Assembly (NCBI GenBank): GCA_947627715.1
Contig: CANQXK010000003.1
Span: 1 to 64,000 of the forward strand
From: an uncultured Oscillospiraceae bacterium
GTDB taxonomy: Bacteria; Bacillota; Clostridia; Oscillospirales; Oscillospiraceae
Length of the DNA: 64,000 bases
Reading direction: 5' to 3'
The notes under the pieces were generated by a model. The model did no database searches. It saw nothing but the letters and a program-made list of their open reading frames with translations, and was not told the DNA's origin. The position numbers and the translations under genes were made by a program. Below are positions 1 through 7,852 of the stretch, one piece after another; the stretch's first letter is position 1; every line of letters starts with the position of its first letter.

Positions 1-42
1 GTTTGACGTGTCCGCGAGGAACATAGGGCTTTGCCCGCATGT

Positions 43-75
43 GAAAAACCACCGGCTTCGCCGGTGGATGGTTAT
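43..75 (-). terminator. Intrinsic terminator of the BtpA-like gene
   Basis: An 8-bp GC stem (CCACCGGC at 49-56 with GCCGGTGG at 60-67, loop of three) is followed on the minus strand by five T (the A run at 44-48). It lies 14 bp past the stop of the leftward gene, so it probably ends that transcript. Confidence 0.75.
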
Positions 76-88
76 TGCGTTCACTGGC

Positions 89-808
89 TCAGGCGGACCT
101 GGCCCGCCGCACGCTGTCCATAAAGTCCTTTACGTAGGTTGCGCTGACCTCGGCGAAGGCGGTGTGCCCCTCCTTCAGCCAGCTTCCGATGATGGCGCCG
201 TCGGAATAGCGGAGCTTCTCCGCCACCGTCTCCGAGGTCACGCCCGCGCCCACGATCAGCGGCTTTGTCCCCAGGACCTCTTTAAATTCCATGAGCTTCT
301 CCGTGGGGCTGTCCTCCCCGGTCCCGCTGCCCGTGGTGACCACGGCGTCACAGCGTTGTGAGGCCAGTGCCGCGTCCTCCGCGAGGCTTCTGCCGCTTAA
401 AACAGGCTGGTATTTAAAGCGCAGGCCGCCCAGAATGTCGAAGGTCCGCCCCTGGGCGCTCTTCATGAGCTTTTCAGCGTAGAGCTTGTCCTTCTCCGGG
501 GGGAGGTGGCCGCAGACGGAGTCGATCTGCACGAAGCTCCCGCCGTACTCCTTCGCCAGGGCGAAGGCGCGCTCATAGTCCCCCAGAATATTGACCCCGT
601 AGAGCCGGCCCGGAAACTTCCGCGCAAGATACCGAAGGCCGGCCTCGCAGTCCTCCACGCCGCCGAAATAGTTTTCCACCATCACGGCGTCCACGCCGTT
701 CTCATAATAGATGTCGGCCTCCCGGGCCATCCGCTCCAGGATGTCGCGGCTGCCGCTGCCCATCAGATGCAGCATGGCGATAATGGGCTTTTTCGTGTAG
801 TCCAGCAT
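89..808 (-). CDS. BtpA/SgcQ family TIM-barrel protein
   Basis: The 239-residue protein begins MLDYTKKPIIAMLHL and carries the BtpA-type pattern: PIIAMLHL strand, GVDAVMVEN around residue 40, a central VVTTGSGTG loop and a phosphate-gripping GAGVTSETV and DGAIIGSWLK near the end. This family (cyanobacterial BtpA, enterobacterial SgcQ) is a phosphate-binding TIM barrel of unsettled function; SgcQ sits in sugar operons, which fits this locus. A GGAGGTC ribosome binding site lies 5 bp before the ATG. It follows a YesL-like gene on the same strand and is divergent from the sugar transporter. The substrate is unknown; role in sugar use is inferred from context. Confidence 0.85.
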   Translation of the reverse strand: MLDYTKKPIIAMLHLMGSGSRDILERMAREADIYYENGVDAVMVENYFGGVEDCEAGLRYLARKFPGRLYGVNILGDYERAFALAKEYGGSFVQIDSVCGHLPPEKDKLYAEKLMKSAQGRTFDILGGLRFKYQPVLSGRSLAEDAALASQRCDAVVTTGSGTGEDSPTEKLMEFKEVLGTKPLIVGAGVTSETVAEKLRYSDGAIIGSWLKEGHTAFAEVSATYVKDFMDSVRRARSA

Positions 809-908
809 TTTTGACCTCCGTTTTAAATTTTTATTTTTTTATTTTTTATTATTTTATAATGATAGTGTCCTCCGGCGGGAGAGGCGGCGATCGGGGGGCA
901 CCAGGGGG

Positions 909-1715
909 TCACCGCTCGGCGGGGTCCTCATCGGAGGGGGGAGGCGGGGCCTTCACGTTGTCCTTCCCCAGGGCCGCCTCGATGCCGAAGGTCTCGTTCA
1001 GGGGCGTGTACAGGTAGAGCATGGTGACCAGCATGGGGAACCAAAAATTCAGGATCGCCGCGAAGATCAGGGAGACGGGGACCAGCGCCACGATCAGGAT
1101 CCAGTAGGCGTACTCGAAAATGGCGGTCCCCAGGGTCTTCAGGGGGAATTTGCCGCACAGCACCAGGGAGTTGAGCAGGATGCGCACCAGCGGGAGGTCC
1201 ACAATGGCAAGCTGCAGGACCGTCCACTTGGCGATGGCCGTGCAGAGGGCAACCACCACCAGCATCGCCACGGCGATGACGACGCCCGTGTCCTCAGAAT
1301 TGCCCTGCCGCAGCATCATAAGCTGAAAGCCGAAGACCAGGCCCATCAGGAGGCCGGGCGCGACACAGGCCCGGAAATTGCGCTTCCAGGCCCTTTTGTA
1401 ATTTTCCCACCAGAAGCCCGCCTCGCCTCGCATGGCCCTGAAGATGGTGTCGGCGGTACCGACCAGCTGGGGCATCAGCACAAGACCGCCCAACGGCGCG
1501 CCGATGAGCATGAAGATGAGCGCGCGGTATTTGATGGCCAGCGCCATGGCGAGAATATATACGGCGGAGGACAGGCCCGTGAGGAAGCCGGAGGCCATGA
1601 TCCCGCGGCCGTTTTGGGACAGGAGCCGGAAAAAGCGGCCGATTTTTCCGACAGGCTCATACACCTGATGGCCGTCCGGCCCCATGCCGTTGAGATTTGG
1701 GGAAAACAATCCCAT
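909..1715 (-). CDS. YesL-like (DUF624) membrane protein
   Basis: About 268 residues with five or so hydrophobic segments: roughly 40-60, 65-90, 120-145, 155-175 and 205-240 from the upstream GTG. The N-terminal GKIGRFFRLLSQNG and the length match the YesL/DUF624 family, whose members sit beside LplABC-type oligosaccharide transporters and rhamnogalacturonan genes in Bacillus and Clostridia; their function is unproven. I chose ATG 1715 because an AGAGAGG site lies 8 bp upstream; GTG 1724 is the alternative. The C-terminus is a short Pro/Asp/Glu-rich tail (PPPPSDEDP). The 100 bp between it and the BtpA-like gene contain an AT-rich stretch and that gene's ribosome binding site. Confidence 0.7.
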   Translation of the reverse strand: MGLFSPNLNGMGPDGHQVYEPVGKIGRFFRLLSQNGRGIMASGFLTGLSSAVYILAMALAIKYRALIFMLIGAPLGGLVLMPQLVGTADTIFRAMRGEAGFWWENYKRAWKRNFRACVAPGLLMGLVFGFQLMMLRQGNSEDTGVVIAVAMLVVVALCTAIAKWTVLQLAIVDLPLVRILLNSLVLCGKFPLKTLGTAIFEYAYWILIVALVPVSLIFAAILNFWFPMLVTMLYLYTPLNETFGIEAALGKDNVKAPPPPSDEDPAER

Positions 1716-1921
1716 TTTTCGCACCTCTCTCCCGCGTCAAACAGAGCTGACAGCGGCCTTTCATAGAAAGTATTGTACCACATCGCCGCCGCAAGCGCCA
1801 TAATAAATTGCATAAAACTAAACGGAAGATTTGGCGATTTGCCGCCTTTTTCTCAGAAAAAACCTGAAAAATTGTCGCTTTTTTCAAAAGGGTTCATTTT
1901 TGCGAAAGGAAAAAGTGTTCC

Positions 1922-1950
1922 TTGTATTCACGACCGCGCGAAATTATATT
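1922..1950 (+). promoter_or_regulatory. Probable sigma-A promoter of the sugar ABC operon
   Basis: TTGTAT (1922-1927), a 17-bp spacer and TATATT (1945-1950) lie 64 bp upstream of the first permease start in the AT-rich divergent region. Position and spacing fit a vegetative promoter; activation by the downstream AraC-type regulator is inferred. Confidence 0.5.
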
Positions 1951-2014
1951 AAATGTATGACCCTGTGGGAGGACCCAGGCTTCAATTTTTTGAATGGGAG
2001 GGAAAAAAGAGTAC

Positions 2015-2977
2015 ATGGCTTTGGGAAAAAAGAAATCGCCGTCCTCAGGCGGCGAGAAGATCATCCGCACCAACGCTGACAAGCCGCTGGGCGTCCGGCT
2101 GTACAAGTACCGCTGGCTCTACCTTATGTACTTGCCGGTGTTCCTTGTGCTGCTGGTCTTCGACTACATCCCCATGGTCGGCATCATTATCGGCTTCTGC
2201 GACTTTACGCCGTTTTCCAGGAAGCTGAAATGGGTCGGACTGGAAAACTTCAGGACACTCTTTAAGAGCAGCATCTTCTGGCGCGCCGTGAAAAACACGT
2301 TGATCATCAGCTCGGTGAACATCATTTTGAGCCTGACGACCTGCGTGGCGCTGGCGCTCCTGATCGACGAGATCCGGGTGAAATGGTTCCGTAAGACGGT
2401 GCAGTCCGTCATTTACATACCGCACTTCATCTCGTGGGTCGTTGTCGCCTCCATTTTTACAATGCTTCTTTCCCCGCAAAACGGCCTTGTCAACGCCATT
2501 CTGGGAATGTTCGGCGTTGAACCCATCTACTTCCTGGCCAACAGCAAGTGGTGGAGGATCATGCTTTGGATCATCGACCGCTGGAAGGGCATCGGCTGGG
2601 GCACCATCGTCTACATGGCGGCCCTCACCAACGTGGATCAGGGGATGCTGGAGGCGGCCACCATCGACGGGGCCAGCCGGTTCCAACGTGTCCTCCACGT
2701 GACCATCCCCTGCATCAGCCCCACCATCTTAGTGGTCTTTATCATGGACCTTGCGAAGATCCTGAACATCTTTGACCCGGTCTGGGTGCTGCAGAACTCC
2801 GCCGTTCTGGAGACCTCCGACGTTATCGCCACCTATGTGTACCGCTTCGGTATCACAAACGCCCAGTACGGCATCTCCACGGCTGCCGGCCTCTTCAAGT
2901 CCGTCATCTCCGTGGTGCTGGTGGTCATCGCCAATAAGATGAGCAAGAAGATCAGGGGGGAGGGGATCCTTGCATGA
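2015..2977 (+). CDS. Oligosaccharide ABC transporter permease (LplB/YteP type)
   Basis: Inner-membrane permease of about 320 residues with six predicted helices and the binding-protein-dependent EAA loop near residues 210-230 (EAATIDGASRFQRVLH), which contacts the ATPase. This is the LplB/YteP branch of the CUT1 family, which imports complex oligosaccharides. The start at 2015 is preferred over ATG 1994 because the GGGAGGGA site (1997-2004) lies just before it. Its stop overlaps the next permease by 4 bp. No ATPase gene is in the cluster, as is usual for this branch, which borrows a shared MsmX-type ATPase encoded elsewhere (established for B. subtilis; inferred here). Confidence 0.9.
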   Translation: MALGKKKSPSSGGEKIIRTNADKPLGVRLYKYRWLYLMYLPVFLVLLVFDYIPMVGIIIGFCDFTPFSRKLKWVGLENFRTLFKSSIFWRAVKNTLIISSVNIILSLTTCVALALLIDEIRVKWFRKTVQSVIYIPHFISWVVVASIFTMLLSPQNGLVNAILGMFGVEPIYFLANSKWWRIMLWIIDRWKGIGWGTIVYMAALTNVDQGMLEAATIDGASRFQRVLHVTIPCISPTILVVFIMDLAKILNIFDPVWVLQNSAVLETSDVIATYVYRFGITNAQYGISTAAGLFKSVISVVLVVIANKMSKKIRGEGILA

Positions 2978-3834
2978 GAGAGAGGTTTTCCTTTAAGAAG
3001 GGCTATCGCGGCAGGACGATCTTCCTTATCTGCGACGTGCTGTTCCTTGTTTTGCTGATGGTCGTCATGCTGATCCCGTTCCTCAAGGTGCTGGTGGACT
3101 CGCTGGATCCCCACACCTACGGCCTGCGCCTCTTCCCCAAGGAGGTGGACCTGACCGCCTATAAGTACATCCTCAGCAAAAAGTCCATTTACCAGCCTCT
3201 GTGGGTGTCGGTCTACACCACCATCATCGCCACGGTGATGGGCCTGCTGCTCACGTCCCTGGCCGGTTACGTGGTGCTCCAGAAGGAGATGCCCGGCCAC
3301 AAGCTGATCGTCAGCTCCATCATGCTGACGATGATGTTCTCCGGCGGCATGATCCCCACGTACCTGACCATCAAGAACCTGGGGCTGATGGACCACATCA
3401 TGACCTGCATCCTGCCGGTGTGCCTGAGCGCGTACAACATCATTCTGATGAAGAGCTTCTTTGAGGGCATACCAAGCACGCTTTACGAGGCGGCGGAGCT
3501 GGACGGCGCCACGCCCATGGGGATCTTCTGGCGCATCGTGCTGCCGCTCTCAAAGCCGGCGCTGGCGTCCGTGGGCCTCTTCATCGCGGTGAGTATGTGG
3601 AACAACTACATGAACTTCATCCTGTACATCACCGACACCAGCAAGAAGAACTTCCAGGTCAAGGTCCGTGAGCTGATCCTCAGCGACGGCCTCTCCGGCA
3701 CCAACATCGGCATCTCGGAGGATATGCTGAAAAACGCCATGGTGGTGCTTGTGGTCCTGCCGTTCCTGGTCATCTATCCGTTCCTGCAGAAGTACTTCGT
3801 CAAAGGCGTCACCATCGGCGCCGTCAAGGGTTGA
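2974..3834 (+). CDS. Oligosaccharide ABC transporter permease (LplC/YtcP type)
   Basis: The 286-residue partner permease has six predicted helices and the EAA loop YEAAELDGATPMGIFW near residues 170-185. It ends with the typical FLQKYFVKGVTIGAVKG tail of LplC/YtcP/YesQ proteins. The ATG overlaps the stop of the first permease (ATGA), indicating translational coupling. It forms the heterodimeric channel with its neighbour and is followed 46 bp later by the substrate-binding lipoprotein. Confidence 0.92.
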   Translation: MRERFSFKKGYRGRTIFLICDVLFLVLLMVVMLIPFLKVLVDSLDPHTYGLRLFPKEVDLTAYKYILSKKSIYQPLWVSVYTTIIATVMGLLLTSLAGYVVLQKEMPGHKLIVSSIMLTMMFSGGMIPTYLTIKNLGLMDHIMTCILPVCLSAYNIILMKSFFEGIPSTLYEAAELDGATPMGIFWRIVLPLSKPALASVGLFIAVSMWNNYMNFILYITDTSKKNFQVKVRELILSDGLSGTNIGISEDMLKNAMVVLVVLPFLVIYPFLQKYFVKGVTIGAVKG

Positions 3835-3880
3835 TTATGGCCGTTGGCCTGATCATAACAGTATAATAGGAGGAAAGTAT

Positions 3881-5383
3881 ATGAAAAAGAGCATTATCTG
3901 CATTCTTCTTGCCGTGGTATTGGCCCTGTCCCTGGTGGCCTGCGGCGAGAAGACCGGCGGCAACACCACCAATGGCGGCGCCGGCAACAACACATCCGCC
4001 GGCAACGGCGAGACCGCGGGCAACAACGAGACCCCCACGGTTGAAAAGCCCGACAGCATCAGCTGGTGGACCCACTCCGGCCTCAACGAGGAAGATTACG
4101 TTCAGGAATGGGACGCCGCCTTTGAAGAGCTGGTGGGCGTGGACCTGAAGCACACCCAGGTCTCCAACAACGAGTACGCCACCCTTCTGGACACCGCCTT
4201 CACCTCCGGCACCGAGCCTAACGTCTTTGACCTGTCCTCCGAGCAGAGGCTTACCTACTTTGCAAGCCAGGGCGGCGTTGCGGACCTCACCGACCTTGTC
4301 AAGGCCTCCGGCATCTATGACAGAGTTGACCCCGCCGTCTGGGAGGCCATCGCCATCGACGGCCGCATCTACGGCGTTCCCACCGAGATCCCCAGCGGCG
4401 CCGAAACCTATGTCCGCCAGGACTGGCTGGACCGTCTGAACATGGACGTCCCCACCAACTATGACGAGTTCATCACCATGCTTCGCGCTTTCCGCGACGA
4501 CATCGAGGAGTGCACCGTCCCCCTGACCGTCCCCGGCTTCAAGAGCGCCATGAACCTTCCTGAGTTCTATTGGGACGCCGAGTCCGACTTCACCTATGTG
4601 GACGGCAAGTGGGTGGACGGTATGCAGCAGCCCAACTTCAAGGACGCCATGCAGCGCCTGCATGACGCCTACGCCGAGGGCCTCATCGACATGGAGGCCG
4701 TCACCAACACCACCAGCGCCTGCCGTGACAAGTGGTACTCCGGCGGAGCCGGCGTGTTCAACTACTGGGGCGGCAAGTGGGGCGACACCCTGACCACCAA
4801 CCTGAAGGCCAACTTCCCCGAGGCCGAGGTCACCGGCATCCCCGCCATCGACGAGACCTATTACCGTTACTCCGCGTTCAACGTCTACTGCATCGACGGA
4901 ATGCTGTCCGACGAGGAGGTCGCTCAGGTGTTTGAGTACTTCTTCAAGGTCATCTTCGACGGCAAGGAGGGTTCCGCCCTCTATTATGCCGGCGTGGAGG
5001 GACTGCATCACAACACCGACGAGAACGGCTACATGACCTTCGCCCCCATGAAGACCAACCCCGACAACAACTTCCAGTCCGTCTGGGGCACCCCCTGGAT
5101 GAACGTTGTGGCCTTTGAGGAGCCTGAGAAGTTCCCCCAGCCCAGCGAGATCGTCACCACCACGCTGGATACGCTGGCCGCTTCCGCCACCTTCAAGACC
5201 AACACCCCCGTGTCCGAGACGCTGAACAAGATCACCGCGGACCTTACCTCTGTCCGTGAGGAGACCATTGCCAAGATCGTCATGGGCGATATTTCCGTTG
5301 ACGAGGGCATGGAACAGTATTATGCTAAGGCCAAGGAGCTTGGCGTTGACCAGGTCCTTGCGGAGATGAACGGCCAGGGCTGA
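3881..5383 (+). CDS. Sugar-binding lipoprotein (LplA/YtcQ type)
   Basis: A 500-residue extracellular solute-binding protein, family 1. The N-terminus MKKSIICILL leads to a lipobox LVAC with the lipidated Cys near residue 22, followed by a Gly/Asn/Thr-rich linker to about residue 48. The mature domain begins around PDSISWWTHSG and ends near VLAEMNGQG. The start at 3881 is set by a perfect AGGAGG (3869-3874); upstream in-frame codons belong to the end of the permease gene. It captures the oligosaccharide outside the cell and delivers it to the two permeases. Length and partner genes match LplA/YtcQ proteins for pectic or hemicellulosic oligosaccharides; the exact ligand cannot be read from sequence. 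Confidence 0.92.
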   Translation: MKKSIICILLAVVLALSLVACGEKTGGNTTNGGAGNNTSAGNGETAGNNETPTVEKPDSISWWTHSGLNEEDYVQEWDAAFEELVGVDLKHTQVSNNEYATLLDTAFTSGTEPNVFDLSSEQRLTYFASQGGVADLTDLVKASGIYDRVDPAVWEAIAIDGRIYGVPTEIPSGAETYVRQDWLDRLNMDVPTNYDEFITMLRAFRDDIEECTVPLTVPGFKSAMNLPEFYWDAESDFTYVDGKWVDGMQQPNFKDAMQRLHDAYAEGLIDMEAVTNTTSACRDKWYSGGAGVFNYWGGKWGDTLTTNLKANFPEAEVTGIPAIDETYYRYSAFNVYCIDGMLSDEEVAQVFEYFFKVIFDGKEGSALYYAGVEGLHHNTDENGYMTFAPMKTNPDNNFQSVWGTPWMNVVAFEEPEKFPQPSEIVTTTLDTLAASATFKTNTPVSETLNKITADLTSVREETIAKIVMGDISVDEGMEQYYAKAKELGVDQVLAEMNGQG

Positions 5384-5419
5384 GCGTCCATAAGCGGCAC
5401 AGAAACATAATCAACACAT

Positions 5420-5490
5420 GGGGGTCCGTTACAGGCGGGCCCCCGAAATCGGAAATGTCAGGCAGGGAACTCCCTGTCTGGCTTTCTTGC
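5420..5490 (+). terminator. Two hairpins after the binding-protein gene
   Basis: Hairpin one pairs GGGGGTCCG (5420-5428) with CGGGCCCCC (5436-5444). Hairpin two pairs CAGGCAGGGA (5459-5468) with TCCCTGTCTG (5471-5480) and is followed by GCTTTCTTGC. They may give partial termination, so that transporter mRNA exceeds enzyme mRNA. Confidence 0.55.
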
Positions 5491-5539
5491 ATCAATCCCC
5501 CGTGCCGGCTCTGCCCGAAGGGGACGGCTTGAAGACGAA

Positions 5540-5568
5540 ATATTCTGTCTGCCGCACGGACAGAATAT
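5540..5568. promoter_or_regulatory. Perfect 10-bp inverted repeat before the AraC sensor gene
   Basis: ATATTCTGTC (5540-5549) and GACAGAATAT (5559-5568) form a perfect inverted repeat with a 9-bp centre, 32 bp upstream of the likely start codon. It could be an operator or a leader hairpin. It has no T run, so it is not an obvious terminator. Confidence 0.45.
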
Positions 5569-5599
5569 GATCTATGGACAAACTACGGAGCGGAGTGAT

Positions 5600-7840
5600 A
5601 TGATGGAAAAGAGATCCCCCCGCAAAAGACCGTCGAAGAACAGCTACGTTCTCTATCTGCTTCTTTCCTTTATCTCAGTGCTTTTGGTGCCGATCATCGT
5701 CATCGCCATCGGTATAACGACGCTGTTTTATATGTACAGCCAGCAGGTGATGCAGTCGAATATCGACAAGATCGACCACAGCATTGAGCTGATCGACGAT
5801 CAGCTGACCTCCGTGACCTATATGGTCAGCTCCATCGCCAAAAATACGGAGGTGATCGCCGCCTCCGAAGCGGATTTTGACACGGCGGGCCTTCGCCAGT
5901 ACAGCGCCGCCATTCAGGCCCTGAAGAGCATCACGCGCTTCTCCACGCCGGGCCTGGAGGACGAGTATTACGTCTATTTTCGGAAGACGGACAGCGTCAT
6001 CTACGAGTCCACCCTGTACCGCGCCGCGCTTTTCGAGCAGTATTTGAACGAGTGGGACATAAGCCGCGACGAATGGTATGAGAGGCTCGTCCCGTCTGAC
6101 CTCTCCCTGGGGAAATTTATCATGAGCGAATCGGGGACTTTGCAGTATGTTCAGCCCCTGAGTTCCGGCATCATCAGCGGCGACAACGGCGGCGCTGCCG
6201 TTTTTGTCATTAACGGCGTAAAGCTGGAACGGTTTTTTTCCTCCCTGGTGGAGTATGGGGAGTATGACCTCTATATCACCGACCGAAAGGGCGCTCTTTT
6301 ATACCAAAGCGACAGCGGCCGGGAGGTGGATCTCTCCGGGACGGGGGACCCCTTCCCGGAGGAAAAGGACCGAAACGTCATCCACCGCGCCTCCTCCTAC
6401 AACGGGTGGAACTACTATCTGGTCTTTCCCAAGGGGGCCATTTACGAAAAGATGGCCATCGTCTATGTCATCGGCCTGTTGGCGGGTGTTTTGACCATCT
6501 TTCTGGCCATGATGCTGGCCCTCCACCGATCCGTTCGGATCGGAAAGCCCATCGACGAGGTCTTTTCCCGGCTGGATAAGGAGGACGTGGGGCGCAGAGA
6601 CTCGGAGAAATTCAGCGAGATCGTCTCCGGCGTTCTGGAATCCAACGCCCTTTTGCGGGAGGAGATGGAGAAGAGCAAGCCCATGCAGAGGAAGATGTTC
6701 CTCCATGACCTCCTCTCCCTGGACGTGGTCAGCCCCCGCGAGATCCGGCTTATGGCGGAGAACGTGGGCGTCAACATTGATTACGACTGCTTCTGCATCG
6801 CCTCCGTCAGCTTTTACACCAACAACGATTTCATCGAGATCGACGAGCAGACCCTGAGCGACATCAAGGTCATCGAGCAGGCCCTTCTGCGGCGGCTGGA
6901 GGAGTCGGTGGGGGAGAACGTGTGGTGCTACCAGCGGAACTACCACTCGCGCCTGTTTATTTTCGGCGGGATCCAGACGGAGGAGGTCAAGGCCCTGGCC
7001 GAGGACGCGCGGCTCTGGCTGGAGGACGTGTTCAACACGGAGTCCAACTGGGGCGTCAGCTGCAGCTGCGACGACATCCTGAACGTGTGGAGATGCTGCG
7101 AAGAGGCGGAGGTCGCCCGCGAGAGGTGCAGCCTGAAAAACCACGTCCTGTGCTACGCGGCCCAGATGGAGGACCGGCGGAGCATCTACTTCACCGAGAG
7201 CGCGGAGGAACGGATCGCCAGCGGCGTCAGGTCAGGCGATTTCAAGTCGGTGAAGGATATTCTGAACATCATTTTTGAGGAGAACTTTGAAAACCGCGCC
7301 ATCACCCAGGCCAATCTCCAGAAGCTGAACGGGAAGCTGACGAACCTGCTGGCGTCGCTCCGCGCGGAGGGGGACGGCACGGAGGAGCAGATCGCCCGCC
7401 TCAACGAGATCGCGGCCAGCCCCGAAAAGCACGCCGAGGGGGAGTACCGGCAGGCGGTGACGGAGGCGTTCTCCGCCAAGTGCGGCGCTGTCAATCAGGT
7501 GAGGAACCTGCAAAAGAGCGAGCTGGTGGACGGCATCAAGGCGTACATCCTGGACAACTGGCAGAACGCCGATCTGGGGCTTTCCATGATCAGCCGCATC
7601 TTCCAGCTGTCGGAGGGCTACGTTTCCACGCTGTTCAAGGAGCAGACGGGGGTAAACTTCGTCAGCTACGTGGAAAACGTGCGTCTGGAGCACGCCTGTG
7701 ACCTCCTGCGGACGACGCAGATGAGCGTGGACGAGATCGGCGCGGCGGTGGGCTACAACAGCGTCCAGTCCTTCAGGCGCGCCTTCAAGCGGGTGTACAA
7801 CGAAAGCCCCAACGAATACAGGAAAACGGCTCAGCCGTAA
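5600..7840 (+). CDS. Membrane-bound AraC-family transcription regulator (YesS/YtdP-like)
   Basis: About 746 residues. A first membrane helix near residues 20-46 (LLSFISVLLVPIIVIAIG) and a second near 300 frame an extracellular Cache-like sensor region; a cytoplasmic linker follows, and the last 100 residues are an AraC double helix-turn-helix (ISRIFQLSEGYVSTLFK and VDEIGAAVGYNSVQSF). Such one-component sensors sit beside LplABC transporters in Firmicutes and activate the operon when the oligosaccharide is outside. Start 5600 (or the adjacent ATG 5603) is preferred because GGAGCGGAG lies just upstream; ATG 5567 falls in a hairpin and lacks a site. It ends 12 bp before the GH95 gene. Confidence 0.9.
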   Translation: MMEKRSPRKRPSKNSYVLYLLLSFISVLLVPIIVIAIGITTLFYMYSQQVMQSNIDKIDHSIELIDDQLTSVTYMVSSIAKNTEVIAASEADFDTAGLRQYSAAIQALKSITRFSTPGLEDEYYVYFRKTDSVIYESTLYRAALFEQYLNEWDISRDEWYERLVPSDLSLGKFIMSESGTLQYVQPLSSGIISGDNGGAAVFVINGVKLERFFSSLVEYGEYDLYITDRKGALLYQSDSGREVDLSGTGDPFPEEKDRNVIHRASSYNGWNYYLVFPKGAIYEKMAIVYVIGLLAGVLTIFLAMMLALHRSVRIGKPIDEVFSRLDKEDVGRRDSEKFSEIVSGVLESNALLREEMEKSKPMQRKMFLHDLLSLDVVSPREIRLMAENVGVNIDYDCFCIASVSFYTNNDFIEIDEQTLSDIKVIEQALLRRLEESVGENVWCYQRNYHSRLFIFGGIQTEEVKALAEDARLWLEDVFNTESNWGVSCSCDDILNVWRCCEEAEVARERCSLKNHVLCYAAQMEDRRSIYFTESAEERIASGVRSGDFKSVKDILNIIFEENFENRAITQANLQKLNGKLTNLLASLRAEGDGTEEQIARLNEIAASPEKHAEGEYRQAVTEAFSAKCGAVNQVRNLQKSELVDGIKAYILDNWQNADLGLSMISRIFQLSEGYVSTLFKEQTGVNFVSYVENVRLEHACDLLRTTQMSVDEIGAAVGYNSVQSFRRAFKRVYNESPNEYRKTAQP

Positions 7841-7852
7841 GGAGGAAACGGG

